Assembly: GCA_015179025.1 (NCBI GenBank)
Contig: WHUX01000536.1
Span: 1-20,335, forward strand
Reading direction: 5' to 3'
Source: Terfezia claveryi
Taxonomy: Eukaryota > Ascomycota > Pezizomycetes > Pezizales > Pezizaceae
DNA: 20,335 nucleotides
Shown here: positions 8,879 through 18,599 of the stretch, one piece after another
Layout of the letters: the number at the start of each line of letters is the position of its first letter
Numbering within the stretch: position 1 is the stretch's first letter
Notes under the pieces: generated by a model
Databases searched by the model: none
What the model saw: only the letters and a program-made list of their open reading frames with translations
What the model was told of the DNA's origin: nothing
Program-made: the position numbers and the translations under genes

Positions 8879-9169
8879 TCCGTGTAATGAATGGTACTAG
8901 ACAGTATTCATTCGGTACCGTTTATACAATCTACATCCATAGGCATGGACGTTTGTGTATTTCGGTTCTGCTAAGGTAAGACATCAGAAGGGTAGTGAGA
9001 TTACTATGTGAGACATTCCCAGAAAGAATAGTAATTAACTAGTGTAATCTATCTTATATAATTTATACTATCTAAGCTATATGATCTTGATCTGATTGGA
9101 ATACAGACTTGCTTGCTACTATGTACTTGCTTCTTGGTTCTTGTAAATTCCAGAGAGAATCCAGTTGCC

Positions 9170-9177
9170 TATTTATA
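9170..9177 (-). promoter_or_regulatory. TATA box in the LTR of element D
   Basis: TATAAATA in the context GAGTATAAATAGGCAAC on the minus strand, about 380 bp into the LTR and about 80 bp downstream of the triple direct repeat. The arrangement is that of a U3 promoter. Confidence 0.6.
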
Positions 9178-9255
9178 CTCCTCTGAGATCAGATGACTAA
9201 GGAAATAAATACAATAAAGTATAGTATACCTGAAGGTGGTTCGCTGTACAAAAGA

Positions 9256-9378
9256 GGTCATGTGGCCATAGTAATGAGTCACACTCCCTAACAATGGTCA
9301 TGTGGCTATAGTAAAAATTCACACGCCTTTAAACAAAGGTCACATAGCCATAATGAGGGTGTCATTATTTGGCAAGTT
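9256..9378 (-). repeat. Three direct repeats of about 40 bp in U3 of element D
   Basis: Plus-strand units begin GGTCATGTGGCCATAGTAAT (9256), GGTCATGTGGCTATAGTAAA (9296) and GGTCACATAGCCATAATGAG (9338), spaced 40 and 42 bp. All contain variants of a GGTCACGTGG-like core. Tandem copies upstream of an LTR TATA box are usually enhancer-type activator sites; that function is inferred. Confidence 0.8.
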
Positions 9379-9699
9379 CCAGGGAATTTCCCATAACAAA
9401 TTCCGAATGCTATAGATGCTTATAAAGCAATAAGAGGTGGTAGAAGGCTAGTCCTTCAACTGAGAGGCTTAGTTACATAATATAGTAGTAATATAGGAAA
9501 TACAAAAGTATATAATCAATTATATAAGCAAAGAAATAACGTTCTCCATTACACTTCTCTACATAGAAGGATTTCCTATCCTTACTTCTCTCGCTTTGCC
9601 ATATTGGTTTCTATAGGTCCTAAGATTTGATACATTATTAATATATTAGCATTAATATGAATATCCTTAGTATTTTCTTAACTCATAATTTTATCTCGT

Positions 9700-11201
9700 T
9701 CCTCTTGGATGAGAGCTCGGGTCTCATCTCTAGTTCATAGTTCTTGTTTTCCTTTAGTCATTCGACATCTCTTGAATGTATCTTCTAAACTTCCAGTCGT
9801 CCAGAAGTTTTGAAGAATTTCAGTAGTAATATACTTAGTATTTACCCAAGAATATTATTTAGGAGAGTATCCTAGCCATCTAACCTTATATTGTCTTTCT
9901 CCAGTTCGAGGAGCTGTTCTGAATTCTTATACCTTTTCAACTTCATAACGATCATCTTGAATTGGTCCTGGTTCTTAAGATTGTCTATGAGGAAACTAGG
10001 TAAGATCATTTTTATAGTAGGGTTTAAGTTTCCTAATATTAAAAGTATTATATATAAGGTAGAGGTCAGGTTGACTGGATAGGTCTAGGCTATAGTTGTT
10101 GCATTTTCTATTACTAGAAACAATAGGAAATGGGCCTAGCCATTTTGGTTTGAGTTTAGGTGAGATATTTAATAGGTTAATATTTTCTGAGGAAAGCATA
10201 ACTTGTTGTCTAACTGAAAATTTGGCTGTATTGGCTAGTCATTTGTTCACTGGAGATGCTTGAGTCTTCTTAGCATCATATAGGATTTTGGATGTTATAT
10301 CATAACATTTGTTTCCTGGTACATATGCATTAATAGGGTATGGAAGTATCAATATGCCAAGATATGCTTTAAATCCAAATAGTGTAGAAAAGGAGCTATT
10401 CTGTCTAGCGGCATTATAGCTAGAGTTAAGTTTCAACTATATCTCTGGTAGTTTCTGTAGCCAATCAAATCCTTCGATTTTACAGGCTCTTGCTACTTGT
10501 AGAATTTCTTTGTTTATAATTTCTGATTGTCTATTAGCACGTGGATAATATGCAGTAGACGGTTCCAACTTGATTCCTTTATTCCTAGCCTAATCTTAAA
10601 AGTGCATTGATATAAAATGAGTGTCGCGGTCAAAAACAATACAGAAAAGGTATCCCATAGTTGGGACTACATAATTATCAAAATTCGCAGTACATTGTTC
10701 TGCTATGAAATTATCTGATATAGGAATAAGAAACTTGAATCCTGATTGTCTATCGACAATCAACTAAAGTCATAAAATACAAACTATATGATCTTCTTCA
10801 ACAGGAATATTCAGGTTCAAAATTGAACACTTAGTAAATATAGGTGCTAACTTAAGAAAATCTATCGATATGTTTGTCTATGGCCTGCTTGGTATATGTA
10901 ATAGAGTTACAAGTCCAAGTGGTGCCTTGTTAGAATACTTTGTCTATTGATAAGTATCATAACTTTTAATGTAGTCCTTAGTTAGTTCTGCAAAGGACTG
11001 GCAATTATATTGGTCAGTAAGATATTTTAACATTTTTTTAATACCACCATAAGCAGTTGCTTCATATACTTCTTTAATAACCAATTCGAAATAGTTCTTA
11101 CCTTCGATGTTAAAGGTAGAGGGCAAGACTAATCTCCATTGTTCTTGTTGATTCTTGATATATAAAAATCCATCTTTTCTTCTATGATCCTTACGGTTCA
11201 C
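9700..11201 (-). pseudogene. Chromovirus integrase and chromodomain of element D
   Basis: Minus-strand pol remnant in one register with many stops. From the right: the zinc-binding module, where YEATAYGG and SYDTYQ replace the usual His and Cys ligands by Tyr; the catalytic core with DRDTHFIS (near 10610) and QSEIIN (near 10530); KLNSSYNAARQ; the C-terminal module (KPKWLGPFPI ... NTFNIRKLKPYY, about 10040-10150); and a chromodomain at about 9795-9947 (RYEVEKV, KVRWLGYSPK). The family integrates retroelement DNA. Ligand losses are all C-to-T or G-to-A changes. The exact C-terminus is unclear because stops are frequent; I place it near 9700. It belongs to a family different from copies A and C. 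Confidence 0.85.
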
Positions 11202-11411
11202 AAAGGTATCATATTAGTTCTTCTATATAGGACATACTCTCATGCACAATTGATATGTGGCTTTCATACCTATACCTTTGTCAAGCTACTATATAATGAA
11301 GTAGTTCTTGTAATCTTCCCATCCATTGCTAATGTGTTTCTCTTCAATAAGCTTGTTGAGGGTTGGTTCAATCCTTAGGTTGAAGTCAATGATGGTGGGT
11401 TTCTTCTCCTT
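11202..11411 (-). other. Junction replacing protease, RT and RNase H in element D
   Basis: Only about 70 codons separate the gag zinc knuckle (11412-11453) from the start of the integrase zinc-binding module. A complete chromovirus has roughly 2 kb of protease, reverse transcriptase and RNase H here. No YxDD, DTGA or TDHK-type motif is present in any frame I read. The frame is the same on both sides. Confidence 0.75.
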
Positions 11412-12212
11412 ATATGTGGAAGCATTATGACCTAAGAACTTACAGAAATTACAATGCTATTTAGAGGTCAAAGTGTCTTGAATAAAAGAGGGTGCTGATC
11501 CTTCATCAATGGCTACTAACGTTTTGGAATATGTGGTAATGGTAGCAGTGTTAATAGGAATTGTATTGCTGCTATTAGTAGTTGCAGCTGGTTGTTGAGG
11601 TGTATACGATAGTTGTTGTGGGCAATAGGAGTATTCTTGATCTCTTGTTCCATTTGTAGGGTATTCATTTGTTCGGTAGGGTTACAAAACTGAATCCTAA
11701 GTTGGAGAGTAGAGTGTGTCGGCTTGTTAGTGATATATCTTTTTGCCTATTCTTCAATTTTCTAGATAGCTTCTTCGCAGCTGAGAGCTTGAGGAGGTAG
11801 ATATACTGGTGTTTAATGTACTGGTGCTAGTCCCTTTCAAGACTCATTTGCGGATATGAGAGGTGCAATGTGAGTCATAAGGAATTCCTTCTCCTTCTTA
11901 AGAACTAAGGCTGAAAGGTCACAGTTTAAACTGCCATATCCATAGAGGTTGTAAATTGCACATGTTTTGATAGTGAACATGTAGTTGTTCATAGTATAGG
12001 AGCTGCCATAAGTAAGATAGTAGAAATCTCGACAAAAGGACCAGTATATCCTTTTGTGTTATTGCCAATTACTATGAGCCTGGTCGATAGCAATTTTCTT
12101 CGCTTCTTCAGAAGCAAGGGTATTTTATTGAGTGTTTTCAGAAGAGGAAGGCTTATATCTTAGTCCAAAACTATGAAAGGTTTGTTCTTATTTATTTTGG
12201 GTATAAGGTCAT
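11412..12212 (-). pseudogene. Gag of element D, N-terminally truncated
   Basis: Minus-strand gag remnant. The upstream part reads SSSENTQ, ASEEAKKIAIDQAHSNW and GSSYTMNNYMFTIKT, plausible capsid-like sequence; then comes a Gln/Thr/Asn-rich linker, and last a CCHC zinc knuckle at 11412-11453 reading CNFCKFLGHNAST with the last Cys changed to Tyr. Knuckles of this kind bind the element RNA. There are several stops and one frame change near 11640. The reading frame is still open where LTR fragment F begins at 12213, so the N-terminus was cut off by that insertion. Confidence 0.7.
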
Positions 12213-12618
12213 TATTACAGTAGCTCTAGTGACTGATAGCGCTCTTGTGACTATTAGGATGGCTATAATTTACTGCTCCAATGATATCTATTCAGAAACA
12301 TAGAATATCAATTCTATAGTAGTAAAGTTCAATCCAACTATTGTTCTTCATAATAGATCTTATTTCGTACCACAAAATAAATCTTATGTTACTTAAACGT
12401 AAAGTTAATTCAAGACTTAGAACTTTGTAGGCTTTGTGTACTCAAGGTGCTTTGCTTTCAAATACTTGCTGGTAGTAGAATAAATTCAACTGGAACTACT
12501 TGCACTATTTATATCCTATAGTATTCGTTAATATTCTTATAATAAAAATATTTTATAAAATACTGGCCTACCTGTCACCTTGAAATTTCTTCCTAAGTAT
12601 TATACCATCTATACCTTT
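12213..12618 (-). repeat. Partial LTR, minus orientation (fragment F, A/C family)
   Basis: Reverse complement of the last 400 or so bp of the LTR at 12619-14073. The LTR terminus at 12213 (CTGTAATA on the minus strand for CCGTGACA) touches gag of element D; the other side stops at 12618 exactly where the LTR of copy C begins. It is therefore an LTR inserted in D and later split by copy C. The remainder should lie beyond the window, to the right of copy C. Confidence 0.85.
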
Positions 12619-12942
12619 TGTCACGGGGTGACATCCAGCCCAACAAAGGTACTTGGGCCCTTATAAAATGACCCTAGAACCTATATGAGCTCTAGGTACA
12701 CTCTTAGTAGTGTGGTGCAAACGTTTCTAATACTTATCTATAAGAGTTAAGTATATGAAACGGGTATGAACCTCAGAGTAGTTTATAATCATCCTAGATA
12801 GTTAAGACTCTTATGGAACGTCCATAGACCCTTGAGGGAGCTACGGTTCAAGTTTCATAAGAATCCGATTAACGGTTCAATAGTTATACTCAGATTAATA
12901 TACTGACTATATGCATATATATACTAGCTATATATTGGCTGT

Positions 12943-12990
12943 TACCCTGAAGTCTTGGCGATACCCTGAATATTGAATTATTACCCTGAA
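12943..12990 (+). promoter_or_regulatory. Triplicate TACCCTGAA motif in U3
   Basis: TACCCTGAA occurs at 12943-12951, 12962-12970 and 12982-12990, spaced 19-20 bp, about two helical turns. The same triplet occurs in copy A (5095, 5114 and 5144, the last mutated) and in copy B as TTCAGGGTA on the plus strand (3279-3327). Spacing and conservation in three copies suggest protein binding sites in the LTR promoter; the factor is unknown. Confidence 0.6.
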
Positions 12991-13041
12991 TTGCAGGAAA
13001 ATAATTCGGTAAAAATAAATAAAAAAATGAAGCCACGAGGG

Positions 13042-13079
13042 CGCACTTTAGACCAAAGTGCGTCCGGTGACACTATAAA
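13042..13079 (+). promoter_or_regulatory. Palindrome followed by TATA-like box in the LTR
   Basis: Arms CGCACTTTAG and (A)CCAAAGTGCG form a near-perfect palindrome at 13042-13062, followed 11 bp later by TATAAA (13074-13079). Copy A has perfect 10-bp arms (5204-5224) and TATAAG; copy B has the same pair in reverse (3204-3224 with CTTATA at 3187). Likely the core of a U3 promoter. Confidence 0.55.
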
Positions 13080-14073
13080 GGAGTGCGCCTAGGACAGAGG
13101 CCAAAGGTAGGGCCAAAACATAAAGTTCTCCGAATTTAATGTTTAAGGTTCTATCTAGGCCTACTCTTCGTCCTGATTCCATTTCTGCAATCCTTTTATG
13201 ATCGGAGTTAAACTCATGGAGTTATAAGACTTTTAATATGGTCATATAGGTCCATGAGGAGGTTTACTTATTATTGGTAATAACTCCATGAATAATTTAG
13301 GTATCGAGATAAACTAAGATTCTATAATCTTCTATGCGTTGATACCTTTCCAATAGTAATCTACTTGTGACCCACGGTTCTCTATTCATAGAGTTATGTG
13401 CAGTTGAAAATTCTTTTCAATGGACACAGACACTATTAAGTAAATATTGCCGGAAACATAATTAGATGCCTTCGGATATTGTCGGATGGTAATTCGATAG
13501 TATCGGGGATTGGTAACGTATCTGAAATTGAATTTATTGTCTCGGATAAGAATTCTTTAATGGGATAAGTGAGCTATAACAAAGTATGTATAACATGCAG
13601 ACATAGGAATATTCTCTACGTTCGGGTTAGTGACCTGTGACAACGAGTGCAGATAGCAACTGCATTAACAAAGTGTGGATGGCATAACACTTAGAAAGAA
13701 ATTCCGAGGTGACAGGTAGGCCTGCATTTATAAAATATTTCTATCATAAGAATATCTACAAACACTGCGGGATATATATAGTGCAAGTAGTTCCGGTTGA
13801 ATTTATTCTACCATAAGCGAGTATTCGAAAGCGAGAGCACCTTGAGTACATGAAGCCTACAAAGTTCTAAGTCTTGTGTTAACTTTACGTTCAAGCGACA
13901 TAGGATTTATTTTGTGTTGCGAAATAAGATCCGTCGTGAGGAACTATATTGGATTGAACTTTACTGCTATAGGATTGATATTCTATGTTGCGGAATAGAT
14001 ATCATTGCGGCAGGAAATTACGGCTGTCCTAATAGTTGCAAGAGCGCTATCAGTCAATAGGGCCCCCGTGACA

Positions 14074-14125
14074 TTACTTTGTAGCCAGTGATTCTCGTTA
14101 TCATTTGCTATTATATACTCTAATC
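14074..14125 (+). other. Leader with candidate self-priming site
   Basis: Between LTR and gag ATG. It begins TTACTTTGTAGCCAGTG; there is no TGG near the LTR edge, so a normal tRNA 3'-end primer site is not visible. ACTTTGTAG (14076-14084) is exactly complementary to CTACAAAGT at 13857-13865 in the LTR, the arrangement used for self-priming in Tf1-like elements. Confidence 0.5.
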
Positions 14126-16098
14126 ATGTCTAGTTCCCAGACACCAAGAGGGCCTCGCCAGCCCTACCAACCCCTTATATTCCCAGATGTCACACCTCAT
14201 GCCATCACACAAAGACCTTCCAATCTTCCACAGTCGGATACCGATACGGAAGATGATCTCATTGATATCCCAATGGAAGATATTCTATCCCGTGGAATAG
14301 AATCCTCAAGACACACCATATATAGTCCAGACGAGTTTCAGTCATTTCCACCTGGGTTAATTGATCGATTTGGCCTACCTTCTCGAAGACCACCTCGACG
14401 AACAAACAGCAATACCTCTTACAGCGCCATCCAGCACAACCCCTACTATGTCTAATTCGACCCCCTCGTACAGGACTAAGTCAACAAGAATATGATGAAT
14501 TATTGGCTAGAATAGTTCGAGATGGAGCTATAGAATTCAAACGGCAACGAGCCGAAATTCTGAACCTTACCGAAGGTTTAAATGCCCAAGCTAGTTTTCT
14601 AAAACAAGCACAAGAAGCTCATACTATTGTATTTAATAGTCTAGAGCAACTTATAAAGACTTAAAGTTGCTACGACAACAGGTAACTGAAGAAGTAGCAG
14701 CTCTAAAAGTGCAAATGGATGGACAAGAAGATGCTGTGAAACGGCTAACAGTTTCCATTAAGGAAACGTTAGAAATCCAATGGAAAGAGCTAACAAAGAA
14801 GCTCAAGGAGGATACGGAGGCAATAATAGATGCAGCTAAGGTTGAGTTTGATGGGATCAAAGCCGATGTGGGCAAGCTAAATGATTGGGCACAAAAAGCG
14901 ATAAACAAGAACAAGATGATCGTATTGGTAATGTGAAACTAACAAGGAATCGGTAGAAGAACTCTCTCACTGAATCCAAACTACAAACGAAAGCTCAAAG
15001 ACCTACAAGAGCAACTACTTGGCTAACAGCGCCTACCAAAATGAACTCGATCGATTGATGATGACATTAAGATTTCATCATCCGTAGTACTCAGACAGGT
15101 CCAGTACCACCTCCAGCACCTCCACCTCCTCCACCTCCAGTTCAAAAAACCCGAGTTCTTTCTGACAAGAAAGAACCCAGAAACCTCCCCTACCACCGAA
15201 GTTCGATGGAACTTCAAACAAGCTGAAGGAATTTCTGATGAAGGTAGATCACACCTTTGAAGCATGCCCTAACATACTCTACTCATAGTGAAAAAATCTG
15301 TTTGTAGCGGATCTACTTACAGGAGGTGCGATCACCTGGTATTGCGCCAACCAACATAAGCAACACCAGATGCCAACTCCAGATGGGTTGAATGAGACAC
15401 GTTTAACGTCTTTAAACATGAATTCACAAACGCACACCAGAACCAGCATGAGAAGCGAGATGTGAAGGTCTCCCTTTAGAAGGAGTTCCAGAAGAAAGGT
15501 GAGTTGATAAAAGATTTCATCGCTCGTGTTAGGGTTCATCAGTTGGTAGCGGAACTACCATGGGAATAGCTCTGGGAGCCCTGATTAGTGCTATTCAGCC
15601 TGAGACTCGGGCCCATATGGTCCGAGTTAGTACTGACAAAGACATTCTAGACAAGGTACCTGCGAGCACAGAAATGTGCTTTCAGGCCATCGCAATGCCG
15701 GGTCTCAGGTTGAGTATAGAAGGTTAGGGAGGCACATGTACAGAGCCAGTTCCATCAAAAAGAACAGGCTGCTGGTGCAAAAAAGGAGGTACCCAATACT
15801 CCCAAGACTGCCAAAAGAAGTCCGAAAACCTCAAAGACCGAATTACCAAGCCCAAGCAAAAGGCAAAAACCAAGCCTGATGCTAAAGCTAAATCCAAGTC
15901 AGATACTCCTTCTAAGAAAGCCAAAGAGCCTGGCCAAGATAGCGTTACATATGCTATGAGACAGGCTCGAAAGAAGGACGGACAGTGCATCAAGTGTGGG
16001 GACAAAACTCACATGATGGGTGACTGTTCTATCGGTTGGAAGGTTACGGATGAGACAAAGGCAAAGGGAAAGGGAAAGGAAAGGAGGAAGCTAAGAAA
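14126..16098 (+). pseudogene. Gag of copy C, frameshifted
   Basis: ATG at 14126 opens MSSSQTPRGPRQ; the reading then moves between frames: 14126-14455, 14458-14661, 14667-14936 (a long charged coiled coil, LRQQVTEEVAALKVQ) and further pieces. A proline-rich stretch at about 15101-15145 (PPPAPPPPPPPVQ) precedes the capsid-like retrotransposon gag domain from about 15196 (PKFDGTSNKLKEFLMKVD; LLTGGAITWY), which ends near 15640. A Lys-rich spacer leads to an intact CCHC knuckle, CIKCGDKTHMMGDC (15986-16027), for RNA binding. Gag assembles the cytoplasmic particle. At least six frame changes of one base are needed to follow the protein, yet conserved residues are well kept and few stops come from transitions. 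The frame breaks may be real or assembly errors. Confidence 0.8.
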
Positions 16099-16509
16099 GT
16101 GGCGACAGTGTCTGCAGGAGCGGCTATAGTAGCGCCACTTGAGGTTCAGTTTGGGCACATTGTTAGTGAGGATGAGTTGGATTATGGGGAAATTCGGACT
16201 GTTAGGGATGCGGGCTATCTAGTACATGGGTCGGATAGTCTTACAGGATTGGTTTTCTATTTGTGTTATAAGGAATGGCATCTCTGTTGGCAGTTGGAAG
16301 GAGAACATGAAGGGGAACCTATGGATATTGACCCTGTTTTGATTAGTTCTGTTTCTCGCAATTTGTCTTCTTCTGCTATTTCTTCTCTTTCTTTATCAAA
16401 TAAAAACGCAAAAAAAGGGACAAAAAGAAAAGCTGATGATGAGGTGGCTCCTCATATTGGCGCACTGAAAAAAGACCACGAAAGGTGGCGGTGCCGGATA
16501 TTTCATTAG
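16099..16509 (+). pseudogene. Gag-pol linker region of copy C
   Basis: An ORF follows the Lys-rich tail of gag after a frame change. It carries acidic segments (EDELDYGEI; EGEHEGEPMDIDP), a Ser-rich stretch (SSAISSLSLSN) and a basic patch (KNAKKGTKRKADDE). I know no function for it; by position it joins the zinc knuckle to the protease. Whether gag and pol are one ORF or need frameshifting cannot be judged because of the many indels. Confidence 0.5.
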
Positions 16510-16604
16510 ATGGAATTAAGGATCTCTCTTTGGCAGGAAAATCTGGTGCAAAGGTATTGAAGCGTGAAGGACTGAAATTTCTTATCTCTGTTAAGTTATC
16601 TTAG

Positions 16605-16955
16605 ATGTACGGAGGAAATAAACGCGAAATTTCCATTAATGCTTTGGTTGATACTGGCGCAGAAGCCACGATTTTTGATTCTTCTTTCGTTGAACAGATG
16701 ATGCTGCCTTGGGTTAAGAGGGAGAAAAGACTGAGATTAGAGAGCGCCGACGGCTCGATTCTCAAGAGGTCTGGCACAGTGCAGGTTCAGAACCTGCAGA
16801 TGGAGGTCCCAGATGCAAGATCGGGAAAAAAAACTCTTGACCTGGTAACTGAGGTTGCGTGCCTCGAACCAGGTCTTCCACTCATTTTGGGGATGGATTG
16901 GATTAAAGCCAATTGTGATAAGCTACGGTCACCACTCCTTATGGACTCGAGCTAA
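16605..16955 (+). pseudogene. Aspartic protease domain of copy C pol
   Basis: Clear retropepsin-like domain: the active-site motif ALVDTGAEATIFDSSFV, with the Asp in DTGA, near residue 16 of this segment, a middle region LRLESADGSILKRSG, and the closing motif LPLILGMDWIKAN near its end, typical of Ty3/gypsy proteases. It would cut the gag-pol polyprotein inside the particle. The ORF loses frame just after LGMDWIKANCDK and ends at TAG 16953, while related sequence continues in another frame (LKRALEIEEVTDFADFDEV). All key protease residues are present. Confidence 0.88.
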
Positions 16956-17099
16956 AAAGAGCATTGGAAATCGAGGAGGTTACTGATTTCGCTGACTTTG
17001 ACGAAGTACTTGCAGAGACTCAATATGTCGGATTAATTGAAATAGGGGAATGGGATTATCAGAAGTTCGCTAATGGAGAGTTCGCAAGGTTATGAAAAT

Positions 17100-18560
17100 A
17101 ACAGCGACTGAAAATATCCATGAACTTGCTGATCGATTGCCAACACAGTACAGGGATTTTGTAAAAATCTTTGGAAAGGAGTTGCAATCCGCCCTTCCAC
17201 GCACGGTCCACAAGACATGACTATTGAGTTAGAAGAAGGAAAGAGTCCCCCGTCAGGAAAACTATACCCCCTCTCCCCTGATGAACTGGAGCTTCTCAAA
17301 GAATACCTAGATGAGATGCTCCGAACCGGCAAGATAAGACCGAGCAAAAGCAGTGCTGGCGCTCCTATATTCTTGCCAAACAGCCAAATGGCAAGCTCAG
17401 AATAGTCGTAGACTATAGAGGGCTCAATGCCATAACCAAAAAAGACAAGTATCCCCTACCACTTATGACTACCCTAATGGAACAAGTTGGTACTTCACAG
17501 GTTTTCTCCAAACTCGATCTCAAACTCGGGTTTAACCTACTCAGAATAGCAGCGGAGACGAGTGGAAAACAGCATTCAAGACAAGATATGGCTTATACGA
17601 ATATACAGTTATGCCTTTTGGGCTAACTAATCGCCATCTGTTTTCCAGCGACATGTTAACAATATTCTATCGGAACGAATTGACCGAGGAATAGTTGTAT
17701 ACATTGATGATATCCTCATTTATACCCAAACAGAGGAAGAACATGTCGAGCTCGTCCATTGGGTGCTGCAGAAACTAACGGAGAATAACCTTTGTGTCAA
17801 CATAGACAAGTGTATCTTCCATGTCCCAGAAGTCGAATTCGTGGGATTTAAAGTAGGTACAAAGGGGATACAAATGGGGCAGAAGAAAGTCGAGGATATC
17901 CTCGCCTGGCAGGCTCCTCGGAACGTCAAAGAAGTGCAGAGGTTTATTGGTTTGCTAATTTCTATCGCCGGTTTATTCAAGGCTTTAGTAGTTTGGCTTT
18001 GCCGATTCAGATACTGACGCACAATGGAGTTCCTTGGAACTGGACACAGCAGTGTCAACAGGCCTTCGATGAGTTAAAATATAGGTTCACTACCGCTCCA
18101 ATACTATGCCATTATCACCCAGAACGACCAAAATGATCGAGACAGACGCGTCTGATCTAGCCAAAGCTGTATTCTATCCCAAAAAGAACCAGATGGTCGT
18201 TGGCACCCAGTAGCATACTATTCAAACGCTTTATCCCAGCAGAACTTAATTACGATGTCCATGATAAAGAGATGGTCGTAATTGTCAATTGTTTCCAGGA
18301 ATGGAGACATTTTCTCATGGGTGCCCGGAGGAGATAATTGTGTATACGGATCACAAGAACCTTGAGTACTTTAATTCCACTAAGATACTCAATCGAAGGC
18401 AGGCCAGATGGGCGGAAATACTAAGCCAGTTTAATTTTAGAATCATCTACCGCCCAGGTGATAAAAATGGCAAAGCAGATGCACTTTCTCGTCAGGTTGA
18501 TCCTGACCTCGAAGGAGGGGGAGAGAAGCAGGACCACACGATTCGGATGTTCAAGCCTGG
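17100..18560 (+). pseudogene. Reverse transcriptase and RNase H of copy C
   Basis: RT starts after PTQYRDFVKIFGKE: GKLYPLSPDELELLKEYLDE, then after a frame change [52 protein letters not shown] and the catalytic VVYIDDILIYTQ (YIDD at 17700-17711), with FVGFKVGTKGI and VQRFIGL after it. RNase H follows: ETDASD (Asp at 18145-18147), [26 protein letters not shown] and [15 protein letters not shown] (to about 18500). These domains copy element RNA to DNA. All the catalytic Asp I can place are present, but the region is split over all three frames by several one-base changes. Confidence 0.9.
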
Positions 18561-18599
18561 TCAATTCCAACTAGGAACAAGTGAGGAGAGTCTAGTAAC

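Larger units (their letters stand above)
8954..9553 (-). repeat. Probable 3' LTR of minus-strand element D (about 600 bp)
   Basis: On the minus strand it begins TGTAATGGAGAACG at 9553, just after the coding end and a short purine run (TAGAGAAG), and ends ...GAAATACACA at 8954, giving TGT...ACA termini. A clear TATA box, TATAAATA, lies at 9170-9177 on the minus strand. Three direct repeats of about 40 bp lie upstream of it (9256-9378). No second copy is present, so the inner boundary is the less certain one. Unrelated to the A/C LTR family. Confidence 0.6.
12619..14073 (+). repeat. 5' LTR of copy C (1455 bp)
   Basis: Begins TGTCACGGGGTG and ends GGGCCCCCGTGACA, so its tips form a 10-bp inverted repeat (TGTCACGGGG). 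Contents in order: three TTACCCTGAA-type motifs (12943-12990), a palindrome (13042-13062), TATAAA at 13074, a second TATA-like TATATATA at 13773, CTACAAAGT at 13857 and a duplicated segment (13901-13936 and 13970-14009). It is much less AT-rich than the A copy and keeps intact termini, so it is a younger insertion. Length is large for a chromovirus LTR. Confidence 0.93.

Noticed and set aside
9241..9380. CRISPR-like array of three regularly spaced repeats.
   Set aside because: Units are contiguous 40-bp direct repeats in an LTR promoter, with no unique spacers and no cas genes.
12195..12212. A 10-of-14 resemblance of sequence next to LTR fragment F to the primer-site region of copy C.
   Set aside because: The likeness stops at once, and the D gag frame continues through these bases, so they fit element D better than an A/C internal region.
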